NCBI GenBank assembly: GCA_946800325.1
Contig: OX326959.1
Span: 53,098,784-53,162,783 of the forward strand
Reading direction: 5' to 3'
Source of the DNA: Luzula sylvatica
Taxonomy: Eukaryota; Streptophyta; Magnoliopsida; Poales; Juncaceae
Length of the DNA: 64,000 bases
A program made the position numbers and the translations under genes. The notes beneath the pieces were generated by a model that had not been told where the DNA came from, did not search any database, and saw only the letters and a list, made by a program, of their open reading frames with translations. Below, one piece after another: positions 1-10,476 of the stretch (positions are counted from its first letter, which is position 1; each line of letters starts with the position of its first letter).

Positions 1-90
1 TTTCAAGACAACATAAAAATTGAGTATGTTTATCGTGTTACAGTTTCCTTTAACATTTCTAAGAAAATATGATAATTGACTTTTGTTGTA

Positions 91-266
91 GGTGTTAGAC
101 TTCACTTTTTGTATTTTCAAGAAATTTTTTGAAAAATTGGAAATTGGTGTCTGTTACTCTTCTATTACGGAGTCTTTTCAAGACAACATAAAAATTGAGT
201 ATTTTGTTCGTGTTACACTTCAATTAATACGTTTTGAAGAAAATATGGTAATTGAGTTTTTTATAA
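91..266 (+). repeat. Monomer type A (representative)
   Basis: A 176-bp unit that follows the E end signature TTTTGTTGTAGG. Its own marks are TTTGTATTTTCAAG near position 20, GGAAATTGGTGTGTGTTACT (no TTAGT), GGAGTCTTTTCAAGACAACA and AATTAATACATTTTGAAG before a TTTTTTATAA end. At 114-135 there is a 22-bp dyad with 10 of 11 pairs matching. Type A recurs every fifth monomer, for example at 967, 1846, 2722, 31842 and 32719. A short forward open frame of about 67 codons starts in A and runs into B in many copies. I regard it as incidental. Confidence 0.9.
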
Positions 267-442
267 GGTGTTCGACTTCACTTTTTGCATTTTGTAGAAA
301 TTTTTTTAAAATTTTAAAATTTATGTGTGTTAGTCTTCTATTAGAGAGTATTTTCAGAAAAACATAAAAATTGAGTATTTTGCTCGTGTTAGACTTCAAT
401 TCTAACATTTTTAAGAAAATATGATAATTGACTTTTTTTTAA
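267..442 (+). repeat. Monomer type B (representative)
   Basis: Type B begins GGTGTTCGACTTCAC, with TTCGAC where the others have TTAGAC. It has GCATTTTGAAGAAA, then a 14-bp perfect palindrome AAATTTTAAAATTT (309-322 here), then the diagnostic CTATTAGAGAGTATTTTCAG. It ends TTCTAACATTTTTAAG and the TTGACTTTTTTTTAA tract. A reverse-strand open frame of about 62 codons recurs in most B copies. The recurrence comes from the repeat period, not from evidence of coding. Most length change within B is in the A/T tract after GAAGAA. Confidence 0.9.
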
Positions 443-618
443 GGTGTTAGACTTCACTTTGTACATTTTCAAGAAATTTGTTTAAAATTTAAAAATTTGT
501 GTGTGTTAGTCTTCCATTACAGAGTATTTTCAGAAAAAATATAAAAATTGAGTATTTTGCTCGTGTTACACTTCAATTCTAAATTTGTTTTGAAAATATG
601 ATAATTGACTTTTTTTGA
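443..618 (+). repeat. Monomer type C (representative)
   Basis: Type C has TTTCAAGAAATTTGTTTAAA, CTATTACAGAGTATTTTCAG (ACAG where D and E have ACGG), GCTCGTGTTACACTTCAATT and an end reading CTAAATTTTTTAAG. This copy carries a TTTGTACATTTTC variant that tags HOR-1 pentamer 1 and recurs at 3.08, 5.72, 9.23 and 19.08 kb. The 14-bp palindrome seen in B is usually present in C but is altered by one base in this copy. Confidence 0.9.
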
Positions 619-791
619 AGGTAGACTTCACTGTTTGCATTTAAAAAAAAAATTAGAAAAATTAGAAATTTATGTGTGTTAGTCTTCTATTACGGAGTAT
701 TTTCAAGAAAACATAAAAAATGAGTATTTTATTCGTGTTAGACTCCAATTTTAACATTTTTAAGAAAATATGATAACTGACTTTTTTCGAC
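619..791 (+). repeat. Monomer type D (representative)
   Basis: Type D usually begins with a 3-bp shorter start, GAAGGTAGACTTCAC. A run of 8-13 adenines follows in place of the central dyad, then TTAGAAAAATTAGAAATTTG. It has TTCAGGAAAACATAAAAAAT (AAGAAAAC here), TTTTATTCGTGTTAGACTCC and an end GATAACTGACTTTTTTCGAA. The adenine run changes length between otherwise near-identical HOR copies. That fits polymerase slippage or sequencing uncertainty. Confidence 0.9.
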
Positions 792-966
792 GGTGTTAGA
801 CTTCACTTTTTGCATTTTCAAGAATTTTTCTGAAAATTTACAAATTTGTGTGTGTCAGTCTTCTATTACGGAGTATTTTCAAGACAACATAAAAATTGAG
901 TATGTTTATCGTGTTACAGTTTCATTTAACATTTCTATGAAAATATGATAATTGACTTTTGTTGTA
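792..966 (+). repeat. Monomer type E (representative)
   Basis: Type E follows the TTTTTTCGAA (here CGAC) end of D. It has a 22-bp imperfect dyad at 815-836 (8 of 11 pairs), ACAAATTTGTGTGTG, TTCAAGACAACATAAAAATT, the diagnostic GAGTATGTTTATCGTGTTAC, and TTTCATTTAACATTTCTA in place of the CTTCAATT element. It ends CTTTTGTTGTA, after which the next A monomer starts. The solo LTR is inserted at the E/A boundary. Confidence 0.9.
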
Positions 967-2721
967 GGTTTTAGACTTCACTTTTTGTATTTACAAGATT
1001 TTTTTTGAAAAATTGGAAATTGGTGTGTGTTACTCTTCTATTACGGAGTCTTTTCAAGACAACATAAAAATTGAGTATTTTGTTCGTGTTACAGTTCAAT
1101 TAATACATTTTGAAGAAAATAAGGTAATTGTGTTTTTTATAAGGTGTTCGACTTCACTTTTTGCATTTTGAAGAAATTTTTTTAAAATTTTAAAATTTGT
1201 GTGTGTTAGTCTTCTATTAGAGAGTATTTTCAGAAAAACATAAAAATTGATAATTTTGCTCGTGTTAGACTTCAATTCTAACATTTTTAAGAAAATATGA
1301 TAATTGACTTATTTTTAAGGTGTTAGACTTCACTTTTTGCATTTTCAAGAAATTTGTTTAAAATTTTAAAATTTGTGTGTGTTAGTCTTCTATTACAGAG
1401 TATTTTCAGAAAAACATAAAAAATGAGAACTTTGCTCGTGTTACACTTCAATTCTAATTTTTTTAAGAAAATATGATAGTTCACTTTTTTTGAAGGTGTT
1501 AGACTTCACATTTTGCATTTAAAAAAAAAAATTAGAAAAATTTGAAATTTGTGTGTGTTAGTCTTCTATTACGGAGTATTTACAGGAAAACATAAAAAAT
1601 GAGTATTTTATTCGTGTTAGATTCCAATTTTAACATTTTTAAGAAAATATGATAGTTGACTTTTTTCGAAAGTGTTAAATTTCACTTTTTGCATTTTAAA
1701 GAATTTTACTTAAAATTTTCAAATTTGTGTGTGTCAGTCTTCTATTACGGAGTATTTTCAGGACAGCATAAAAATTGCGTATGTTTATCGTGTAACACTT
1801 TCATTTAACATTTCTACGAAAATATGATAATTGACTTTTGTTGTAGGTGTTAGACTTCACTTTTTGTATTTTCAAGAATTTTTTTGAAAAATTGGAAATT
1901 GGTGTGTGTTAGTCTTCTACTACAGAGTATTTTCAAGACAACATAAAAACTGAGTATTTTGCTCGTGTTACACTTCAATTAATACATTTTGAAGAAAATA
2001 TGATAATTGAGTTTTTTTATAAGGTGTTCGACTTCACTTTTTGCATTTTGAAGAAATTTTTTTAAAATTTTAAAATTTGTGTGTGTTAGTCTTCTATTAG
2101 AGAGTATTTTGAGAAAAACATAAAAATTGAGAATTTTGCTCGTGTTAGACTTCAATTCTAACAATTTTAAGAAAATATGATAATTGACCTTTTTTTAAGG
2201 TGTTAGACTTCACTTTTTGCATTTTCAAGAAATTTGTTTAATATTTTAAAATTCGTGTGTGTTAGTCTTCCATTACTGAGTATTTTCAGAAAAACATAAA
2301 AATTGAGTATTTTGCTCGTGTTACACTGTAATTCTAAATTTTTTAAGAAAATATGATAATTGACTTTTTTTGAAGGTAAACTTCACTTTTTGCATTTAAA
2401 AAAAAAAATAGAAAAATTAGAAATTTGTGTGTGTTAGTCTTCTATTACGGAGTATTTTCAGGAAAACATAAAAAATGAGTATTTTATTCGTGTTAGACTC
2501 CAATTTTAACAATTTTAAGAAAATATGATAAATGACTTTTTTCGAAGGTGTTAGACTTCACTTTTTGCATTTTCAAGTATTTTTCTGAAAATTTTCAAAT
2601 TTGTGTGTGTTAGTCTTCTATTACAGAGTATTTTCAAGACAACATAAAAATTGAGTATGTTTATCGTGTTACAGTTTCCTTTAACATTTCTAAGAAAATA
2701 TGATAATTGACTTTTGTTGTA

Positions 2722-5354
2722 GGTGTTAGACTTCACTTTTTGTATTTTCAAGAAATTTTTTGAAAAATTGGAAATTGGTGTCTGTTACTCTTCTATTACG
2801 GAGTCTTTTCAAGACAACATAAAAATTGAGTATTTTGTTCGTGTTACACTTCAATTAATACGTTTTGAAGAAAATATGGTAATTGAGTTTTTTATAAGGT
2901 GTTCGACTTCACTTTTTGCATTTTGTAGAAATTTTTTTAAAATTTTAAAATTTATGTGTGTTAGTCTTCTATTAGAGAGTATTTTCAGAAAAACATAAAA
3001 ATTGAGTATTTTGCTCGTGTTAGACTTCAATTCTAACATTTTTAAGAAAATATGATAATTGACTTTTTTTTAAGGTGTTAGACTTCACTTTGTACATTTT
3101 CAAGAAATTTGTTTAAAATTTAAAAATTTGTGTGTGTTAGTCTTCCATTACAGAGTATTTTCAGAAAAAAACATAAAAATTGAGTATTTTGCTCGTGTTA
3201 CACTTCAATTCTAAATTTGTTTTGAAAATATGATAATTGACTTTTTTTGAAGGTAGACTTCACTGTTTGCATTTAAAAAAAAAATTAGAAAAATTAGAAA
3301 TTTATGTGTGTTAGTCTTCTATTACGGAGTATTTTCAAGAAAACATAAAAAATGAGTATTTTATTCGTGTTAGACTCCAATTTTAACATTTTTAAGAAAA
3401 TATGATAATTGACTTTTTTCGACGGTGTTAGACTTCACTTTTTGCATTTTCAAGAATTTTTCTGAAAATTTACAAATTTGTGTGTGTCAGTCTTCTATTA
3501 CGGAGTATTTTCAAGACAACATAAAAATTGAGTATGTTTATCGTGTTACAGTTTCATTTAACATTTCTAAGAAAATATGATAATTGACTTTTGTTGTAGG
3601 TTTTAGACTTCACTTTTTGTATTTTCAAGAAATTTTTTGAAAAATTGGAAATTGGTGTGTGTCACTCTTCTATTACGGAGTCTTTTCAAGACAACATAGA
3701 AATTGAGTATTTTGTTCGTGTTACAGTTCAATTAATACATTTTGAAGAAAATAAGGTAATTGTGTTTTTTATAAGGTGTTCGACTTCACTTTTTGCATTT
3801 TGAAGAAATTTTTTTAAAATTTTAAAATTTGTGTGTGTTAGTCTTCTATTAGAGAGTATTTTCAGAAAAACATAAAAATTGATAATTTTGCTCGTGTTAG
3901 ACTTCAATTCTAACATTTTTAAGAAAATATGATAATTGACTTATTTTTAAGGTGTTAGACTTCACTTTTTGCATTTTCAAGAAATTTGTTTAAAATTTTA
4001 AAATTTGTGTGTGTTAGTCTTCTATTACAGAGTATTTTCAAAAAAACATAAAAAATGAGAACTTTGCTCGTGTTACACTTCAATTCTAATTTTTTTAAGA
4101 AAATATGATAGTTCACTTTTTTTGAAGGTGTTAGACTTCACATTTTGCATTTAAAAAAAAATAATTAGAAAAATTTGAAATTTGTGTGTGTTAGTCTTCT
4201 ATTACGGAGTATTTTCAGGAAAACATAAAAAATGAGTATTTTATTCGTGTTAGATTCCAATTTTAACATTTTTAAGAAAATATGATAATTGACTTTTTTC
4301 GAAAGTGTTAAATTTCACTTTTTGCATTTTAAAGAATTTTACTTAAAATTTTCAAATTTGTGTGTGTCAGTCTTCTTTTACGGAGTATTTTCAGGACAGC
4401 ATAAAAATTGCGTATTTTTAACGTGTAACACTTTCATTTAACATTTCTACGAAAATATGATAATTGACTTTTGTTGTAGGTGTTAGAATTCACTTTTTGT
4501 ATTTTCAAGAATTTTTTTGAAAAATTGGAAATTGGTGTGTGTTAGTCTTCTACTACAGAGTATTTTCAAGACAACATAAAAACTGAGTATTTTGCTCGTG
4601 TTACACTTCAATTAATACATTTTGAAGAAAATATGATAATTGAGTTTTTTTATAAGGTGTTCGACTTCACTTTTTGCATTTTGAAGAAATTTTTTTAAAA
4701 TTTTAAAATTTGTGTGTGTTAGTCTTCTATTAGAGAGTATTTTCAGAAAAACATAAAAATTGAGAATTTTGCTCGTGTTAGACTTCAATTCTAACAATTT
4801 TAAGAAAATATGATAATTGACCTTTTTTTAAGGTGTTAGACTTCACTTTTTGCATTTTCAAGAAATTTGTTTAATATTTTAAAATTCGTGTGTGTTAGTC
4901 TTCCATTACTGAGTATTTTCAGAAAAACATAAAAATTGAGTATTTTGCTCGTGTTACACTGTAATTCTAAATTTTTTAAGAAAATATGATAATTGACTTT
5001 TTTTGAAGGTAAACTTCACTTTTTGCATTTAAAAAAAAAAATAGAAAAATTAGAAATTTGTGTGTGTTAGTCTTCTATTACGGAGTATTTTCAGGAAAAC
5101 ATAAAAAATGAGTATTTTATTCGTGTTAGACTCCAATTTTAACATTTTTAAGAAAATATGATAACTGACTTTTTTCGAAGGTGTTAGACTTCACTTTTTG
5201 CATTTTCAAGTATATTTCTGAAAATTTTCAAATTTGTGTGTGTTAGTCTTCTATTACAGAGTATTTTCAAGACAACATAAAAATTGAGTATGTTTATCGT
5301 GTTACAGTTTCCTTTAACATTTCTAAGAAAATATGATAATTGACTTTTGTTGTA
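2722..5354 (+). repeat. HOR-1 copy 2 (15 monomers)
   Basis: This 2633-bp unit has the same three pentamers in the same order as copy 1. By eye the two differ by a few substitutions and length changes in A or T runs, such as two extra bases in the AAAAAA before CATAAAAATT near 3165-3172. A GTTAGAATTC variant near 4485 in pentamer 3 is absent from copy 1 but shared with copy 3. This suggests that copies 2 and 3 separated more recently. Confidence 0.93.
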
Positions 5355-8300
5355 GGTGTTAGACTTCACTTTTTGTATTTTCAAGAAATTTTTTGAAAAA
5401 TTGGAAATTGGTGTCTGTTACTCTTCTATTACGGAGTCTTTTTAAGACAACATAAAAATTGAGTATTTTGTTCGTGTTACATTTCAATTAATACGTTTTG
5501 AAGAAAATATGGTAATTGAGTTTTTTATAAGGTGTTCGACTTCACTTTTTGTATTTTGAAGAAATTTTTTTAAAATTTTAAAATTTATGTGTGTTAGTCT
5601 TCTATTAGAGAGTATTTTCAGAAAAACATAAAAATTGAGTATTTTGCTCGTGTTAGACTTCAATTCTAACATTTTTAAGAAAATATGATAATTGACTTTT
5701 TTTTAAGGTGTTAGACTTCACTTTGTACATTTTCAAGAAATTTGTTTAAAATTTAAAAATTTGTGTGTGTTAGTCTTCCATTACAGAGTATTTTCAGAAA
5801 AAAACATAAAAATTGAGTATTTTGCTCGTGTTACACTTCAATTCTAAATTTGTTTTGAAAATATGATAATTGACTTTTTTTGAAGGTAGACTTCACTGTT
5901 TGCATTTAAAAAAAAAATTAGAAAAATTAGAAATTTATGTGTGTTAGTCTTCTATTACGGAGTATTTTCAAGAAAACATAAAAAATGAGTATTTTATTCG
6001 TGTTAGACTCCAATTTTAACATTTTTAAGAAAATATGATAACTGACTTTTTTCGACGGTGTTAGACTTCACTTTTTGCATTTTCAAGAATTTTTCTGAAA
6101 ATTTACAAATTTGTGTGTGTCAGTCTTCTATTACGGAGTATTTTCAAGACAACATAAAAATTGAGTATGTTTATCGTGTTACAGTTTCATTTAACATTTC
6201 TAAGAAAATATGATAATTGACTTTTGTTGTAGGTTTTAGACTTCACTTTTTGTATTTTCAAGAAATTTTTTGAAAAATTGGAAATTGGTGTGTGTCACTC
6301 TTCTATTACGGAGTCTTTTCAAGACAACATAGAAATTGAGTATTTTGTTCGTGTTACAGTTCAATTAATACATTTTGAAGAAAATAAGGTAATTGTGTTT
6401 TTTATAAGGTGTTCGACTTCACTTTTTGCATTTTGAAGAAATTTTTTTAAAATTTTAAAATTTGTGTGTGTTAGTCTTCTATTAGAGAGTATTTTCAGAA
6501 AAACATAAAAATTGATAATTTTGCTCGTGTTAGACTTCAATTCTAACATTTTTAAGAAAATATGATAATTGACTTATTTTTAAGGTGTTAGACTTCACTT
6601 TTTGCATTTTCAAGAAATTTGTTTAAAATTTTAAAATTTGTGTGTGTTAGTCTTCTATTACAGAGTATTTTCAGAAAAACATAAAAAATGAGAACTTTGC
6701 TCGTGTTACACTTCAATTCTAATTTTTTTAAGAAAATATGATAGTTCACTTTTTTTGAAGGTGTTAGACTTCACATTTTGCATTTAAAAAAAAATAATTA
6801 GAAAAATTTGAAATTTGTGTGTGTTAGTCTTCTATTACGGAGTATTTTCAGGAAAACATAAAAAATGAGTATTTTATTCGTGTTAGATTCCAATTTTAAC
6901 ATTTTTAAGAAAATATGATAATTGACTTTTTTCGAAAGTGTTAAATTTCACTTTTTGCATTTTAAAGAATTTTACTTAAAATTTTCAAATTTGTGTGTGT
7001 CAGTCTTCTTTTACGGAGTATTTTCAGGACAGCATAAAAATTGCGTATTTTTAACGTGTAACACTTTCATTTAACATTTCTACGAAAATATGATAATTGA
7101 CTTTTGTTGTAGGTGTTAGAATTCACTTTTTGTATTTTCAAGAATTTTTTTGAAAAATTGGAAATTGGTGTGTGTTAGTCTTCTACTACAGAGTATTTTC
7201 AAGACAACATAAAAACTGAGTATTTTGCTCGTGTTACACTTCAATTAATACATTTTGAAGAAAATATGATAATTGAGTTTTTTTATAAGGTGTTCGACTT
7301 CACTTTTTGCATTTTGAAGAAATTTTTTTAAAATTTTAAAATTTGTGTGTGTTAGTCTTCTATTAGAGAGTATTTTCAGAAAAACATAAAAATTGAGAAT
7401 TTTGCTCGTGTTAGACTTCAATTCTAACAATTTTAAGAAAATATGATAATTGACCTTTTTTTAAGGTGTTAGACTTCACTTTTTGCATTTTCAAGAAATT
7501 TGTTTAATATTTTAAAATTCGTGTGTGTTAGTCTTCCATTACTGAGTATTTTCAGAAAAACATAAAAATTGAGTATTTTGCTCGTGTTACACTGTAATTC
7601 TAAATTTTTTAAGAAAATATGATAATTGACTTTTTTTGAAGGTAAACTTCACTTTTTGCATTTAAAAAAAAAAAATAGAAAAATTAGAAATTTGTGTGTG
7701 TTAGTCTTCTATTACGGAGTATTTTCAGGAAAACATAAAAAATGAGTATTTTATTCGTGTTAGATTCCAATTTTAACATTTTTAAGAAAATATGATAATT
7801 GACTTTTTTCGAAAGTGTTAAATTTCACTTTTTGCATTTTAAAGAATTTTACTTAAAATTTTCAAATTTGTGTGTGTCAGTCTTCTTTTACGGAGTATTT
7901 TCAGGACAGCATAAAAATTGCGTATTTTTAACGTGTAACACTTTCATTTAACATTTCTACGAAAATATGATAATTGACTTTTGTTGTAGGTGTTAGAATT
8001 CACTTTTTGTATTTTCAAGAATTTTTTTGAAAAATTGGAAATTGGTGTGTGTTAGTCTTCTACTACAGAGTATTTTCAAGACAACATAAAAACTGAGTAT
8101 TTTGCTCGTGTTACACTTCAATTAATACATTTTGAAGAAAATATGATAATTGAGTTTTTTTATAAGGTGTTCGACTTCACTTTTTGCATTTTGAAGAAAT
8201 TTTTTTAAAATTTTAAAATTTGTGTGTGTTAGTCTTCTATTAGAGAGTATTTTCAGAAAAACATAAAAATTGAGAATTTTGCTCGTGTTAGACTTCAATT

Positions 8301-8862
8301 CTAACAATTTTAAGAAAATATGATAATTGACCTTTTTTTAAGGTGTTAGACTTCACTTTTTGCATTTTCAAGAAATTTGTTTAATATTTTAAAATTCGTG
8401 TGTGTTAGTCTTCCATTACTGAGTATTTTCAGAAAAACATAAAAATTGAGTATTTTGCTCGTGTTACACTGTAATTCTAAATTTTTTAAGAAAATATGAT
8501 AATTGACTTTTTTTGAAGGTAAACTTCACTTTTTGCATTTAAAAAAAAAAGAAGAAAAATTAGAAATTTGTGTGTGTTAGTCTTCTATTACGGAGTATTT
8601 TCAGGAAAACATAAAAAATGAGTATTTTATTCGTGTTAGACTCCAATTTTAACATTTTTAAGAAAATATGATAACTAACTTTTCGAAGGTGTTAGACTTC
8701 ACTTTTTGCATTTTCAAGTATTTTTCTGAAAATTTTCAAATTTGTGTGTGTTAGTCTTCTATTACAGAGTATTTTCAAGACAAAATAAAAATTGAGTATG
8801 TTTATCGTCTTACAGTTTCCTTTAACATTTCTAAGAAAATATGATAATTGACTTTTGTTGTA
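5355..8862 (+). repeat. HOR-1 copy 3, expanded to 20 monomers
   Basis: This copy is 3508 bp because pentamer 3 is present twice. The segment 6888-7764 is repeated at 7765-8641, an offset of 877 bp. Entry into the second copy occurs within a D monomer. The upstream part has the pentamer 3 mark (an adenine run followed by TAGAAAAATTAG), and from 7765 the sequence has the pentamer 2 mark GTTAGATTCC. The exchange therefore lies in shared sequence at about 7690-7764. This is the pattern expected of unequal crossing-over between pentamers that are out of step by one. Confidence 0.92.
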
Positions 8863-10370
8863 GGTGTTAGACTTCACTTTTTGTATTTTCAAGAAATTTT
8901 TTGAAAAATTGGAAATTGGTGTCTGTTACTCTTCTATTACGGAGTCTTTTCAAGACAACATAAAAATTGAGTATTTTGTTCGTGTTACACTTCAATTAAT
9001 ACGTTTTGAAGAAAATATGGTAATTGAGTTTTTTATAAGGTGTTCGACTTCACTTTTTGCATTTTGAAGAAATTTTTTTAAAATTTTAAAATTTATGTGT
9101 GTTAGTCTTCTATTAGAGAGTATTTTCAGAAAAACATAAAAATTGAGTATTTTGCTCTTGTTAGACTTCAATTCTAACATTTTTAAGAAAATATGATAAT
9201 TGACTTTTTTTTAAGGTGTTAGACTTCACTTTGTACATTTTCAAGAAATTTGTTTAAAATTTAAAAATTTGTGTGTGTTAGTCTTCCATTACAGAGTATT
9301 TTCAGAAAAAAACATAAAAATTGAGTATTTTGCTCGTGTTACACTTCAATTCTAAATTTGTTTTGAAAATATGATAATTGACTTTTTTTGAAGGTAGACT
9401 TCACTGTTTGCATTTAAAAAAAAAATTAGAAAAATTAGAAATTTATGTGTGTTAGTCTTCTATTACGGAGTATTTTCAAGAAAACATAAAAAATGAGTAT
9501 TTTATTCGTGTTAGACTCCAATTTTAACATTTTTAAGAAAATATGATAACTGACTTTTTTCGACGGTGTTAGACTTCACTTTTTGCATTTTTAAGAATTT
9601 TTCTGAAAATTTACAAATTTGTGTGTGTCAGTCTTCTATTACGGAGTATTTTCAAGACAACATAAAAATTGAGTATGTTTATCGTGTTACAGTTTCATTT
9701 AACATTTCTACGAAAATATGATAATTGACTTTTGTTGTAGGTTTTAGACTTCACTTTTTGTATTTTCAAGAAATTTTTTGAAAAATTGGAAATTGGTGTA
9801 TGTTACTCTTCTATTACGGAGTCTTTTCAAGACAACATAGAAATTGAGTATTTTGTTCGTGTTACAGTTCAATTAATACATTTTGAAGAAAATAAGGTAA
9901 TTGTGTTTTTTATAAGGTGTTCGACTTCACTTTTTGCATTTTGAAGAAATTTTTTTAAAATTTTAAAATTTGTGTGTGTTAGTCTTCTATTAGAGAGTAT
10001 TTTCAGAAAAACATAAAAATTGATAATTTTGCTCGTGTTAGACTTCAATTCTAACATTTTTAAGAAAATATGATAATTGACTTATTTTTAAGGTGTTAGA
10101 CTTCATTTTTTGCATTTTCAAGAAATTTGTTTAAAATTTTAAAATTTGTGTGTGTTAGTCTTCTATTACAGAGTATTTTCAGAAAAACATAAAAAATGAG
10201 AACTTTGCTCGTGTTACACTTCAATTCTAATTTTTTTAAGAAAATATGATAGTTCAATTTTTTTGAAGGTGTTAGACTTCACATTTTGCATTTAAAAAAA
10301 AAAAATTAGAAAAATTTGAAATTTGTGTGTGTTAGTCTTCTATTACGGAGTATTTTCAAGACAACATAAA
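8863..10370 (+). repeat. HOR-1 copy 4, truncated
   Basis: Pentamer 1 and most of pentamer 2 of HOR-1 are present, with monomers at 8863, 9039, 9215, 9393, 9565, 9740, 9916, 10092 and 10268. The sequence then ends in an out-of-register joint near 10,370. This is the last recognisable copy of HOR-1 in the left block, apart from a displaced piece at 19.05-20.1 kb. Confidence 0.88.
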
Positions 10371-10476
10371 AAATGGTTTAAAATTTTCAAGAAAATATGA
10401 TAATTGACTTATTTTTAAGGTGTTAGACGAGTCTTCTAACATTTTTAAGAAAATATGATAATTGACTTATTTTTAA
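10371..10476 (+). repeat. Out-of-register joint with short local duplication
   Basis: Near 10,370 a D monomer passes abruptly into TTTAAAATTTTCAAGAAA. A short form of a B/C boundary follows, and a block containing AAAATATGATAATTGACTTA then TTTTTAAGGTGTTAGAC occurs twice in quick succession (about 10,391-10,427 and 10,449-10,485). GGTG starts fall at 10,268, 10,419 and 10,477, spacings of 151 and 58 bp instead of about 176. The following C and D monomers repeat the preceding C and D, so about 385 bp (2.2 monomers) is extra compared with the related stretch near 20 kb. Confidence 0.85.

Larger units (their letters stand above)
91..2721 (+). repeat. HOR-1 copy 1 (15 monomers, 3 pentamers)
   Basis: This 2631-bp unit is read from one A start to the equivalent A start. 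Monomers begin at 91, 267, 443, 619, 792, 967, 1143, 1319, 1495, 1671, 1846, 2023, 2199, 2375 and 2547. The three pentamers differ by fixed marks: TTTGTACATTTTC in C of pentamer 1, AAAATAAGGTAATTGTG at the A/B joint of pentamer 2, and TTAATATTTTAAAATTCG in C of pentamer 3. Copy 2 matches it almost base for base, with only scattered substitutions and homopolymer changes. Bases 1-90 are the tail of the E monomer of a preceding copy. Confidence 0.93.

Noticed and set aside
92..367. Forward open frames of about 67-91 codons recurring at each A/B pair
   Set aside because: They recur with the repeat period, overlap frames on the other strand and vary by simple substitutions and indels in the repeat. 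They have no recognisable domain, start context or neighbouring gene. Conservation is explained by satellite homogenisation.
220..408. Reverse-strand frames of about 61-66 codons recurring at each B monomer
   Set aside because: Same reasoning as for the forward frames. They are rich in Lys, Asn, Leu and Phe, as expected from AT-rich DNA, and they end or shift when homopolymers change length.
619..700. Poly(A) run in type D as the tail of a retroposed element
   Set aside because: The run is an internal part of every D monomer at a fixed position, with no target duplication or flanking element.
792..966. Splice-site-like sequences at monomer ends (TTTTGTTGTAG before G; GAAG before GTAGAC)
   Set aside because: They resemble plant acceptor and donor sites, but such short matches are common in this composition and no exon-like sequence lies between them.
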